From Bog-473 sp963828505 (GTDB taxonomy: Bacteria > Actinomycetota > Acidimicrobiia > Acidimicrobiales > RAAP-2), in assembly GCA_963828505.1 (NCBI GenBank), contig CAWHFM010000021.1, forward strand, positions 211,715 through 275,714: a stretch of DNA of 64,000 nucleotides, given 5' to 3'. Shown here piece after piece: positions 18,011 to 26,669 of this stretch. The position numbers and the translations under genes are program-made. Within the stretch, counting starts at the first letter, position 1. Every line of letters starts with the position of its first letter. The notes beneath the pieces are model-generated. The model did not search any database, was not told the origin of the DNA, and saw nothing but the letters and a program-made list of their open reading frames with translations.

Positions 18011-18149
18011 GTGGTTGCATGACCTGGGCGGATGGGTTTCGGCAGCCACAGGCCAAGTGCATCTACGAGCCATCTTCGAGCTCTACGACAAACCACGTAG
18101 CGCTCAACGGTGCTTTGTGACCCTTTGGGGGATCCCACTTTAGGCCCTG

Positions 18150-18545
18150 TGACCTCGGCCTTTGGTGGAAGTGAAGGGACTCGAACCCTCGGCCTCTACA
18201 TTGCGAAACTACCGTTTTCAGTGCATTGACTAGTCCGGCCCCTTCCGAGGATTCTCCTGGCAGCGGCGTTTCGATCCGCTCAGGTTCCCTCACGATCCCT
18301 CTCCTTCCCGCTCGATAAAGACACGTAGAGACACGCTCGGACAGAGCTCGTGGGGCCTGTCAACGGATCCGTACTCACGTCCACTCGGAAGGCTCTCGCA
18401 ACGCAGAGCGAATGGCGCGGCTCCCCTTTGGCGACGATCACGTTCCCCGGCCGGCGAGCCACCATCTCCTGCCCAGAAGCGGCGTTGCTTGTTGCCCGGC
18501 CAGACGACGACGTCAATGGTCAATCCATAGCGGGACTCTGTTCGA
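18150..18545 (+). repeat. Dispersed repeat copy B, with tRNA-like 3' end
   Basis: Begins GACCTCGGCCTTTGGTGG, then on the minus strand the T-arm and acceptor of a tRNA or tmRNA (GGGTTCGAGTCCC, with CCACCA at 18163-18168). It continues through AGCGGCGTTTCGATCC, TCCCTCACGATCCCTCTCCT, AAAGACACGT and GGCCAGACGACG blocks shared with copies C, D and E. Noncoding. Confidence 0.75.
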
Positions 18546-18573
18546 ACTCAGGTCGTCGGATTGTGGCGAGGAA

Positions 18574-19701
18574 TCAGTTATCGGCCACTTCACCGACTGG
18601 CAACACCTCGCACTCCGTGCGCATCGGGTCGCTCTCAGGCAACAGGAAGCGCCAAAAGATAGTTCCCGAGTGGTGACCTTCACAATCCAGCCAATTGGGT
18701 ACTCCGGGATCCTTGTGAGCGATCACGATCCGATAGCGTCCGTCGGGTTCCAGCTGAATCTGGGACTGATTGAGGGACGATCGCCGAGAGCGATATTCAA
18801 GCGTCTGCATGTGTCGATTCCACAGCATGACATTGGCGAAGGGGCATGACGGGAGGGTCCCGGTCATCACGAGTGCCTCGTCGGTGTCGAGCCGCCATCG
18901 CCCCATGGCGTAGAAGATGTCGGCGGCACCCGGAACCGGCAGACCGGAATCCCGAAAGCTGAACGGCACGGGGAGTACGTTTGGTTCCTGGGAGACGAAG
19001 GGGGCCGGTGACGGGATATTGGGCAGCGACTGTCCGAGCGTGGTTTGGCGTAGGAACCCAATACCCTCCCGCATTCGTCCCGAGAACACCTCGTCGCTCA
19101 GCGGCGGTGGCGGATCCAGGTCTTCAATCGTCTCGATTTCGATGCGCACTGATACCTTCACGTCGTTCTGAGCAGACGTGCCCAACTGGAAATAGCTGCG
19201 CACGACGACGCAGTAGGCATCGGGGTCAAGGCGCAACCAGTTACCCCGCTGTTCGGTAGCGCTGAGCGTCAAAGAGTACGAACCATCCTCGTCGATCTGA
19301 AACTGCCGATCATTCACGTCACCGAGAAGTGGCCCGGCCAATGCCCCGTCGGGAGCTCTCCCGTGGATGGTGAACGACGTGTAGCACTCAGTGTCGACTC
19401 GCCCGAAGATCCGATACGAGCGTGAACCCGAGATTCGGGCGTAATGGTAGATGGCGTCGGGATTATCACCCTGGAGCTTGCGAGCTGGCGAAACGATCGA
19501 TGCCAACCTGGGATGGTCGGGGTCGGCCTCGAAGTAGAGTTCGGACGCCGCCGAGAGCAGCTGTCCCACATACCGGTAACCCTCAACGATGTCCAAGGGG
19601 TTGGTGAATCGCTCGCCGTTGAGGACGTAGTCATCCCGAATGAGCTGGAGGAGGGCGATCAGCTCATCAAATGCAGCGGTGGTCTTGGGAGCCTGGTTCA
19701 T
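18574..19701 (-). CDS. DUF1214 domain-containing protein
   Basis: 375 residues, cytosolic, with no signal peptide or membrane segment. The N-terminal helical part (FDELIALLQLIRDDYVLNGE) is followed by a beta-rich domain with YHYARISGSRSYRIFG and a C-terminal DUF1214-like part with GRWRLDTDEALVMTG, LWNRHMQTLEYRSRRSSLNQ and IAHKDPGVPNWLDCEGH. Proteins of this type often sit next to sulfotransferase-like genes in actinobacteria, as here. Biochemical role unknown. Divergent from the sulfotransferase with about 94 bp between the starts. Confidence 0.85.
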   Translation of the reverse strand: MNQAPKTTAAFDELIALLQLIRDDYVLNGERFTNPLDIVEGYRYVGQLLSAASELYFEADPDHPRLASIVSPARKLQGDNPDAIYHYARISGSRSYRIFGRVDTECYTSFTIHGRAPDGALAGPLLGDVNDRQFQIDEDGSYSLTLSATEQRGNWLRLDPDAYCVVVRSYFQLGTSAQNDVKVSVRIEIETIEDLDPPPPLSDEVFSGRMREGIGFLRQTTLGQSLPNIPSPAPFVSQEPNVLPVPFSFRDSGLPVPGAADIFYAMGRWRLDTDEALVMTGTLPSCPFANVMLWNRHMQTLEYRSRRSSLNQSQIQLEPDGRYRIVIAHKDPGVPNWLDCEGHHSGTIFWRFLLPESDPMRTECEVLPVGEVADN

Positions 19702-19795
19702 TTCACCGTCGGTCCGTCGTTCGTGCCAAATTGGGTCTGCATCAACAAGATTGCGGTGTTCTGAGGTGAGGATACTTTATTGGGGGGTAAGCGAA

Positions 19796-20974
19796 ATGAG
19801 GGCCGATTCTCAGCTAAGCAGGACTTCGCTACTTGTTCGTGCAACCAATGAGACGGGATTATCGGACTTTGGCGAGGACTCGTGGGAGGAGGGATTGGAT
19901 CGCCTTATCCGCTCACTTCATGCCGAAGGTGATCTGAGCGAAGTCGGCGAGGGGGTAGCTGCGGCCATGATCGCCGATTTCCTCAAGAGCCGACTTTGGG
20001 TCATGGATTGGCACCACCGCCACCTGGAGATCGGCTCAACGATGGTCTCTGATCCAGTGTTGGTCATCGGCCAGCCGCGAACCGGTACGACAATACTTTT
20101 CGATCTGTTGGCCCAAGACCCAAGGTTCCGCGTACCGCTCACATGGGAAGTGGCTCAGCCGCATCCCCCACCGGAGACCGCCACATACCACACCGATCCC
20201 CGTATAGGGGACGCCGCCATCGCACAAGCCATGTCCGAAACCTTGAACCCCGGCTTTCAATCGATCCACCCGTCTGGGCCACTTCGGGGCCAGGAGTGTG
20301 TGGCCATCACAGCCGGGGACTTTCGAAGTCTGTTGTTTTCGACTGCCTTCCATGTGCCGAGCTACAGCCGCTGGTTGGTATGGGAGGCCGACATGGCCCC
20401 CGCATATCGATACCACCGCAAGTTTTTGCAACTCCTTCAATGGCGACATGCGAGCGAACGGTGGCTTCTCAAGTCTCCGGCCCATCAGTGGTCTCTTGGC
20501 GCACTATTCGCTGAGTATCCCAATGCCACGATCGTTCAGACTCATCGCGATCCCCTCAAGGTGCTTGCCTCGACTGCCTCCCTGACGGCGCATTTGCAGC
20601 GTATGGCCCGCGAACATACTTCCATCCCTGACCTGGCAACGGAATGGGTCGACTACCTCGTGGAGGGCAACGATCGATCGGTAGCCGCCCGCGAGATCGG
20701 CACCGTCCCCGCGGGTCGTGCGATCGACCTGCACTTCGGCGCGCTCATGCGCGACCCGTGGGGTTCGATTTCCGGTGTGTACGAGCAGATGGGGATGATT
20801 CTCGACTCCGAGGCGAAGGATGCCATGCGCGTGTTCTATGACGACAACCCCGCGGACAGGTACGGTGTCCATCGCTACTCCTTCTCGGCCACTCGCTTAG
20901 AAGTTGGCGAGGTGCGGCGGCGAACGCAGCGATATGAGGACTACTTCAAGGTGCCGCGAGAGACGCTGGGATGA
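19796..20974 (+). CDS. Sulfotransferase family protein
   Basis: 392 residues. The PAPS-binding P-loop-like motif is VLVIGQPRTGTTILFDLLAQ, the 3'-phosphate-binding block includes WLLKSPAHQWSLGALF and ATIVQTHRDPLKVLAS, and the C-terminal region ends RTQRYEDYFKVPRE. This is the long actinobacterial sulfotransferase type. The ATG at 19796 has a GGGGGG run about 9 bases upstream; longer in-frame starts would overlap the divergent DUF1214 gene. Substrate unknown; the DUF1214 neighbour hints at a lipid or steroid-like acceptor, which is inference. Confidence 0.88.
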   Translation: MRADSQLSRTSLLVRATNETGLSDFGEDSWEEGLDRLIRSLHAEGDLSEVGEGVAAAMIADFLKSRLWVMDWHHRHLEIGSTMVSDPVLVIGQPRTGTTILFDLLAQDPRFRVPLTWEVAQPHPPPETATYHTDPRIGDAAIAQAMSETLNPGFQSIHPSGPLRGQECVAITAGDFRSLLFSTAFHVPSYSRWLVWEADMAPAYRYHRKFLQLLQWRHASERWLLKSPAHQWSLGALFAEYPNATIVQTHRDPLKVLASTASLTAHLQRMAREHTSIPDLATEWVDYLVEGNDRSVAAREIGTVPAGRAIDLHFGALMRDPWGSISGVYEQMGMILDSEAKDAMRVFYDDNPADRYGVHRYSFSATRLEVGEVRRRTQRYEDYFKVPRETLG

Positions 20975-21063
20975 ATCTGCTCGCTGGACGCCGGCTGACA
21001 ACATGTGAAAACTCCCACTCCGCGTCCCAGGGCGACGGGTTAGACATCCCACGGCTTTAAATG

Positions 21064-21400
21064 TCAAGCAGCCTGAGAAAGTTGTTGGGCACGGTGGCCC
21101 CAGGCGATGACCTCGTCGTAGGCAGTGTGGTGGTCCAGGCAGCCGTGCAGGATGCCGACGAGACGGTTCCCGAGGGCCCGTAGGGCAGCATGGTGGGTGT
21201 CACCAGCCGCCCGGTGGGTGTCGTAGAAGAGTCGGGCCCCTGGTGATGCGCTGAGCGAGGCGAAGGCCCACAGGTAGATGGCGTCCGCCAGGCGCTGATT
21301 GCGGACGTAGCGGGCCAGCACGACTCGTTTGGTGCCCGAGGCCAGGGTGATGGGCGACGTGCCGGCGTAGTTCTTGCGAGACTTGGCGCTGCCATATCGG
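21064..21400 (-). pseudogene. IS110-family transposase C-terminal fragment
   Basis: Reads YGSAKSRKNYAGTSPITLAS, KRVVLARYVRNQRLADAIYL and a complete C-terminus ending HRAQQLSQAA. The Tnp_20-type block with AGTSPITLASG is diagnostic of IS110. The N-terminal RuvC-like half is absent. Confidence 0.8.
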
Positions 21401-21504
21401 TGGCGGATTCAGAGCAAATCGAGGTTGTCGAGTTCGGACCACAGGTCTATCGTCCATCGAACCCAACGCGAACTTCTTCGAAAGGGGCCTTCAAGGTGGC
21501 GATC

Positions 21505-21813
21505 ATGATCCACGTCAACCTTAGGAAAGTACCGATCGACGTTTTTGACGAGGTGAATCAAGAGATCGGTGCAATAGAGAGTCCACCTGCCGGACTCGTC
21601 GTCCACTTCGTGCACCCAGTGGGCGCAGATGGCGTCCGGATCGTCGATGTTTGGATGTCCGAAGGTGATCACGATGCCTTCGACGCTGCGAACGACCCAC
21701 CTGGAGTCATGGCCAGGCTTCTACAACAGCGCGGTCTCGGCCCTCCGGAGTTCGTGAGCCGTGAGGTTATCGAGATCGGAGGTCTCGTTACCGGTTCACA
21801 TACGCAGTCATAG
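21505..21813 (+). CDS. Small ABM-like or ferredoxin-fold protein
   Basis: About 102 residues starting MIHVNLRKVPIDVFDEVNQE, with HFVHPVGADGVRIVDVWMS near the middle. The pattern fits a small dimeric alpha-beta barrel protein of unknown function found widely in actinobacteria. The ATG at 21505 has AAGGTGG upstream. The longer frame back to 21400 includes non-native sequence next to the IS110 remnant. No partner gene is evident. Confidence 0.6.
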   Translation: MIHVNLRKVPIDVFDEVNQEIGAIESPPAGLVVHFVHPVGADGVRIVDVWMSEGDHDAFDAANDPPGVMARLLQQRGLGPPEFVSREVIEIGGLVTGSHTQS

Positions 21814-21900
21814 GTTGGTGTCCGAGACTGCCTGGGTATGCCGGTGCGAGGCACCCCCGGGTACCGGGGCACCCGGCGGCCCGCGCAGCTCGTGCGGTTC

Positions 21901-22701
21901 TCAGCTGATGACGAAGGTCCCGTGTGTCCCGTAGGCGGGGCAGACCCAGTTGCCCGGCTTTGCGGTGGTTCCGACCGCGGTGCCCGTGGTGTTGACCTTG
22001 CCCACCTCAAGACAGCCGCCCTGCTCGTCGGTGCCCTCCGAGATGCTGAACGCAAAGGCGCTCCCTCCTTGGGCCCAGGTGCCGGAGTCGTCGACACTCA
22101 TGGTGATGGTGTAGGTGTTGCCCGAGGCGATGTTCATGGAGCCGCTGAAGTCGCCGTCTATGGTCCAGGTGTAGGTACCGGGAACGATGTGTCCAGCGGT
22201 CCTCGGCCGGACGCCCGCACGCGCCAACGCACCGGTGTACTCGCCTGCGGCGGATGCACCCTTGTTGATGTAGAAGGTTCCGCTTGAGCCAAAGCCCGGG
22301 CAGGCCCAGTCGCCCGGCTTGGCGGCGTACGAGATCGCCTTGCCGGTGTTGCTGACATGTCCGGCGAAGACGCAGACTCCGCCCGCGTCATTGCCGCCGG
22401 TGATGCTCAACCCCGTCGTCTTGCCGGCCTGGACCCAGGTGCCAGAGTCGCCACCGTCTAGAGTGCTGGTGTAGGTGTTGTTCGAAGCGAACGTAATCGT
22501 CCCGCCGTCGAGGCCGTCGATGAACCAGTTATACGTGCCGGGCTTCAACGGGGTCGCGTCGGGTGACTCCTCGGGTACCGAACGCTTCATCGCGTCGTTG
22601 GGCTGAGCGCTGGCAAGACCAGCCCCGACACCGATGAGACCAGCGAGGCACACCGTCGCCCCTGCCGCGGTCACGGCGGACCATCTCTTGAGTTTTGTCA
22701 T
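21901..22701 (-). CDS. Secreted protein with two tandem beta-rich repeats
   Basis: 266 residues from the ATG at 22701, which has GAGGATGGAG just upstream. The signal peptide ends around GLASAQ. Two repeats follow, each with PGTY-W-IDG, NTYT and DSGTW-Q-G, then a Cys pair (GVCVFAGHV...WACPGFG and GCLEVGKV...WVCPAYG), so each repeat probably holds one disulfide. The repeat family is not one I can name. Exported, role unknown. An ORF extension upstream to 22908 lacks similarity and is not used. Confidence 0.75.
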   Translation of the reverse strand: MTKLKRWSAVTAAGATVCLAGLIGVGAGLASAQPNDAMKRSVPEESPDATPLKPGTYNWFIDGLDGGTITFASNNTYTSTLDGGDSGTWVQAGKTTGLSITGGNDAGGVCVFAGHVSNTGKAISYAAKPGDWACPGFGSSGTFYINKGASAAGEYTGALARAGVRPRTAGHIVPGTYTWTIDGDFSGSMNIASGNTYTITMSVDDSGTWAQGGSAFAFSISEGTDEQGGCLEVGKVNTTGTAVGTTAKPGNWVCPAYGTHGTFVIS

Positions 22702-23028
22702 GCTCCATCCTCTATACGTTCGGGGGCGGAGCGCGTCGTCGCGTGACGTTCCCGCCCTCGCTGAACGGTCGAACGCTAGCCGAATGCCAGTTGGAGAGCC
22801 AGGTTTTTTGGCAAGGGCAAGAGCGCCCACGTGTCCATTTCGCGCCGGGGGTCGTGGTGTCCACGTCCGAGAGCACTGCAACCGGTCGCGGATGACGGCG
22901 GCCCGCACCTCGTCGAGCGACGGCGAAGGCGACTATTTGGTTGTTAATTCTCAGCGCAGATAGCCGATTCTCGCGCCGTCCCCGGACCGCCCGTCGTGTA
23001 CGTCGCTGGCGCAGGATGGAATGTTCGG
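22702..23028. other. Intergenic stretch without a visible gene
   Basis: Upstream region of the two-repeat secreted protein and downstream end of the GNAT gene. No conserved ORF, hairpin with a T run, or shared repeat was seen. Confidence 0.3.
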
Positions 23029-23787
23029 TTAGGCGGCAGGAGACCTGCCGCTGTCGGGCAAGGGCTCGCGGAGCATCGCCGAGACATCAGGGCCGCCGCC
23101 CCGAAGACGCCTGTGGCCGATGACCTCGAAGCCGAAGGTCGAATAGAAGGCGACGTTCGACGCCGACGACGTCTCGAGGAATGACCCGCCACCTTCTCGG
23201 TCGGCAACGGCCAGTCCCGGCACCAACGTTCGACCGCCCAGGCCCTTTCGTTGCCTCGCCGGCGCGGTGCCGAGGACGGCCAGAGTGAATTGGCGCCGGA
23301 TCAGCCAACCCTCGATCTCTTGCGCTGCTGCGAGCGACGCATCGTGGCGGGACCCCTCCAGTTGCGCAACGGTCGCATCCATGGCGTGATGAACCGACGA
23401 GGGACCGGAACGGCGCTGTCCATCCACACTTCGACTGACTGGACCGTGCTGTCTGAAATTGCTCAGCCACACTTCGCCGAACGTCATGCCCACGTTCTCA
23501 AGAGCCAGAAACTGGAGTCGAGTGATCCGCCCCTGGTGATCGTCAGGATCAACCGTCCACCTCGTCCAGGGGTAATCGGCCAACGCTTGGCCAAGAACTT
23601 CACTGGCCTGCCTGAGGTCGTCCGGACCGGCCCGGCGAGTTTCGATAATTACTCTCCGATTATTGCCGACTGGGTATCCCCCAGACGCCCGAACGAAGAC
23701 GTCTACCCACCCAGGACGTTTGGAGCGAGCGATGTTCGGCGCTCGGGACTTTGAGCGCTCGAAGGTGGGCGGCAACATTCCACTCAA
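23029..23787 (-). CDS. GNAT-family acetyltransferase
   Basis: The acetyl-CoA-binding motif AVLGTAPARQRKGLGGRTLV and the later block LETSSASNVAFYSTFGFEVI are typical of GNAT enzymes. The N-terminus RRAGPDDLRQASEVLGQAL is normal for the family, but its natural start near 23650 has no good start codon; the frame extends to ATG 23787. The middle segment (SNFRQHGPVSRSVDGQ) fits the family poorly and could reflect compensating frameshifts, so the gene may be damaged. Substrate unknown. Confidence 0.6.
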   Translation of the reverse strand: MSGMLPPTFERSKSRAPNIARSKRPGWVDVFVRASGGYPVGNNRRVIIETRRAGPDDLRQASEVLGQALADYPWTRWTVDPDDHQGRITRLQFLALENVGMTFGEVWLSNFRQHGPVSRSVDGQRRSGPSSVHHAMDATVAQLEGSRHDASLAAAQEIEGWLIRRQFTLAVLGTAPARQRKGLGGRTLVPGLAVADREGGGSFLETSSASNVAFYSTFGFEVIGHRRLRGGGPDVSAMLREPLPDSGRSPAA

Positions 23788-23943
23788 TCCGTTTCAATTC
23801 GTTGCAAATCGAAGTGCGATGGGCTCACATACTCCTCAGCGCCTGGGTGGGTGACATCCGCGCGGCACGCAGGGCGGGCATGAGCCCGGCGACCGCGCCG
23901 CCCGAACCTCAAAGCCGGGGAGGCCAGCCCACCGCAGCAGCAC

Positions 23944-23989
23944 TTGACGCAACCCTTGGGTTGCCATATAGTAGCAACCAGCAGGTTGC
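23944..23989 (+). promoter_or_regulatory. Promoter with two 16-bp palindromic operators (ArsR target)
   Basis: -35 TTGACG (23944-23949), a 17-base spacer and -10 TATAGT (23967-23972). The perfect palindrome GCAACCCTTGGGTTGC (23949-23964) fills the spacer, and a second copy GCAACCAGCAGGTTGC (23974-23989) covers the expected transcription start; their first bases are 25 bp apart. Binding by the ArsR protein encoded at the end of the operon would block RNA polymerase. The DNA pattern is seen directly; the ArsR assignment is inferred. Confidence 0.8.
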
Positions 23990-24019
23990 GATATTCCACG
24001 TCAAATCAAGGAGGCCCCT

Positions 24020-24499
24020 GTGACAATCAGCACCGACTACCGCACCACCGTCCGTGTCAACGCCCCGGCTGACGTCCTGTTCAACGCCGTCACCACGACG
24101 GAGGCGCTCACCGCCTGGTGGAGCCCCGTGACGGGCTCGGGCCTAACCGGTGGCGAGTTGCGGTTTCCGATGGTGGCGGGTCAGCCGCCTCTCCTCGTCC
24201 GCGTCGATGAGGCGACTCGCCCGACGACTGTCCGCTGGACGGTGACCGAGTGCACCTTCATGGAAGACTGGGTCGGCACCCAGCCGACGTTCACCATCAC
24301 GCCGATCGACAACGGCTCCTGCGAGGTGAACTTCGAGCACCGCGGCCTGAACGAGAAGCTCGAGTGCAAGGACATGTGCAGCCGCAGCTGGGATCACTTC
24401 GTCGGCACCAGCCTGCGCGAGATGGTCGAGGGCGGCCCCGGCGCTCCCAACCGCAGTCCGCGGGATCTCGCCCGCCGCGCCGCCGAGCAGAACGGCTGA
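24020..24499 (+). CDS. SRPBCC/AHSA1-family protein 1
   Basis: 159 residues with the START-like fold signature: TVRVNAPADVLFNAVTTTEA, LTAWWSPVTG, PTTVRWTVTECTF and a final long helix SWDHFVGTSLREMVEGG. A hydrophobic ligand-binding cavity is expected; the ligand is unknown. The GTG start has AAGGAGG 5 bases upstream. First gene of a three-gene operon (SRPBCC, SRPBCC, ArsR), a widespread actinobacterial arrangement, under the palindromic promoter at 23944-23989. Confidence 0.88.
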   Translation: MTISTDYRTTVRVNAPADVLFNAVTTTEALTAWWSPVTGSGLTGGELRFPMVAGQPPLLVRVDEATRPTTVRWTVTECTFMEDWVGTQPTFTITPIDNGSCEVNFEHRGLNEKLECKDMCSRSWDHFVGTSLREMVEGGPGAPNRSPRDLARRAAEQNG

Positions 24500-24563
24500 T
24501 CCCGGTTTCCCCGGGGACCGCTACTCGGCATCATCCATAGTCGCTCCCTTAAAGGAGGAAGTC

Positions 24564-24995
24564 ATGGCGTTCCCCGACCGCATCGAGCGCACAGTTACCC
24601 TGACCTGCGCGCCGCGAGAGGTGTGGCAGGCGCTCACCACGGCCGACGGTCTGAGCGCGTGGTTCGGCGAGCGGGCGAGCATCGACCTGCGCTCCGGCGG
24701 CGCGGCCACGATGACATTCGCGGGCGGCATGACGGTCGACATGCGTGTCGAGCGTGTCGAGGAACTCACTGTGTTCGCGTACACATGGCGACTGCCCGAC
24801 CTGCCCGAGGACGACCCCCGCCGCACATACGTCGAGTTCACCCTGGAGCCCAACGGCGACGGCACCCGGCTGCGCGTCGTCGAGACCGGCTTCGCCCAGC
24901 TTCCCGTCGCCACACGGCGCGAGACGTACGACTCCCACAGTGAGGGCTGGTCGCGAGAGCTGGCAGAGCTGGCCGAGCACGTCGATGGCGTCTGA
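24564..24995 (+). CDS. SRPBCC/AHSA1-family protein 2
   Basis: 143 residues: RIERTVTLTCAPREVWQALT, LSAWFGERASIDLRSGG, VEELTVFAYTWRLPD and LRVVETGFAQLP. Same fold class as its upstream neighbour but clearly diverged. AAAGGAGGAAGTC precedes the ATG. The end of the gene overlaps the ArsR gene by 11 bases, so the two are likely co-translated. Confidence 0.88.
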   Translation: MAFPDRIERTVTLTCAPREVWQALTTADGLSAWFGERASIDLRSGGAATMTFAGGMTVDMRVERVEELTVFAYTWRLPDLPEDDPRRTYVEFTLEPNGDGTRLRVVETGFAQLPVATRRETYDSHSEGWSRELAELAEHVDGV

Positions 24996-25317
24996 CATCG
25001 AGGCCGTTGCCGAGCAGGTCTTCGTCGCGCTTGCTGACCCGACCCGCCGCGCCATCCTCGCCGCTCTCGCCACCGATGGCCCGTCGACCGCCACCGATCT
25101 TGCTGCTCGGTTGCCGATCACCCGCCAGGCCATCGCCAAGCACCTCGCCCTCATGGCGGACGCCGGCCTGGTCACGCCCGAGCCTGGCGAGCGCCGGCGG
25201 GTGCGCTACCGGCTTCGGTCCGCACCCGTACAGCTCGCGCAGCAGTTTCTCGCCGCGCTCGCCCACGCCTGGGACGACAGGCTCGACGCCCTACAGCACT
25301 ATCTCACGTCGCCATGA
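24985..25317 (+). CDS. ArsR-family transcriptional regulator
   Basis: 110 residues. Winged helix: QVFVALADPTRRAILAALAT, STATDLAARLPITRQAIAKH (recognition helix) and LMADAGLVTPEPGERRRVRY. It lacks the Cys metal-binding motif of ArsR/SmtB metal sensors, so it is more likely to respond to an organic ligand, possibly one bound by the SRPBCC partners. The ATG at 24985 lies within the end of the upstream gene. Probable autorepressor of the operon. Confidence 0.88.
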   Translation: MASDIEAVAEQVFVALADPTRRAILAALATDGPSTATDLAARLPITRQAIAKHLALMADAGLVTPEPGERRRVRYRLRSAPVQLAQQFLAALAHAWDDRLDALQHYLTSP

Positions 25318-25357
25318 CGCCACTGACGCTGCGGACTCGGGCTGCTGGTCACAATCC

Positions 25358-26596
25358 TCAGCCGTGCGGCCAGACCCAGTCGGCGACTTCAGGGTGATCG
25401 TCGCCATGAGTGCGCGTCCATGCCCTTGCTTCGTTGCGGCTGTCGACCATCACCTGCCGAGTGCTCGCGGCCTTCGGGGCAAGACCGGGAACCCGATCGA
25501 TCACGTCGGTGACGAGGCGGTAGCGGTCAAGGTTATTCATCATCACCATGTCGAAAGGTGTCGTCGTAGTGCCCTCCTCCTCATAGCCTCGAACATGAAA
25601 ATTGTTGTGGTTATCACGCCGATAGGTCAACCGATGAATCGTTGCCGGGTAGCCATGCCACGCGAAAATAACGGGACGATCTTCTGTGAAAAGCGCATTG
25701 AATTCTGCGTCGGGAAGTCCGTGCGGGTGGATCGAGTCAGGTAGGAGACGCATCATGTCGACGACGTTCACGAAGCGCACCTTGATCTCGCGGAGGTGCT
25801 GCCGGATAAGGTCCGCGGCGGCGAGCGATTCCAGGGTCGGTACGTCGCCGGCACACGCGAGCACGACATCGGGTTCTTCGTCTTTTGTCTCGGTAGATGC
25901 CCAGTCCCACACGCCGATACCCCTCGTACAGTGCGCAACCGCTTGGTCAATACTGAGGTAGTCCAACGCCGGCTGTTTGCCCGAGACAATGACATTGACA
26001 TACTGGCGACTCCGCAAGCAGTGATCGGCCACAGAAAGCAGGCAGTTTGCGTCCGGGGGGAGGTAGACGCGTACGACATCGGGTTTCTTGTTGATCACGA
26101 CGCTCAGAAATCCGGGGTCGTGGCGATGCGTCAAGCCGTTGTTGTCTTGGCGCCACACATGTGAGGTGAGCAAGTAATTCAGCGAGGCCACGGGGCGTCG
26201 CCACGGGATCCTTGATGCCGTCTCCAGCCACTTCGCATGTTGGTTGAACATGGAATCGATGATGTGAATGAATGCCTCGTAACAGGTAAAGAGACCGTGA
26301 CGCCCGGTTAAGAGGTAGCCCTCGAGCAGACCTTCGCAGAGATGCTCGGAAAGCACCTCGATCACGCGACCGTGTTCACTCAGGTGATCGTCGCCCGGCA
26401 TGGTCTCGGCCATCCACTTTCGATTAGTGACGTCGAAGACACTGCTCAACCGGTTCGAGACCACTTCGTCGGGTCCGAACAATAGAAAGTTTCGGGGATT
26501 GGCCGCGATTACATCGCGCCGCCAGGAGCCAAGAACTCGCGTAGCTTCGTCTTGGGTTGTCCCAGGCCGCTCGACGTCGACGGCATAGTTGATTGC
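25358..26596 (-). pseudogene. xfp: Phosphoketolase, C-terminal half
   Basis: About 410 codons matching the C-terminal half of xylulose-5-phosphate/fructose-6-phosphate phosphoketolase: INYAVDVERPG, NFLLFGPDEVVSNRL, LLEGYLLTGRHGLF, YEAFIHIIDSMFNQH, LTHRHDPGFLS, FNALFTEDRPVIFAWHGYPA. The thiamine-diphosphate half is missing. The sequence changes to the 3' end of a group II intron at about 26596, and no N-terminal half is found on the far side of the intron. A ThDP enzyme cannot work without that half, so this is not expected to be functional. Confidence 0.88.
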
Positions 26597-26669
26597 GGTA
26601 GGGACCGCCCTTTCGGGCGGCCCCCCGCACAGATCCCAGCGTGCACTGCTAATGCACTGGGCTCCTGCC

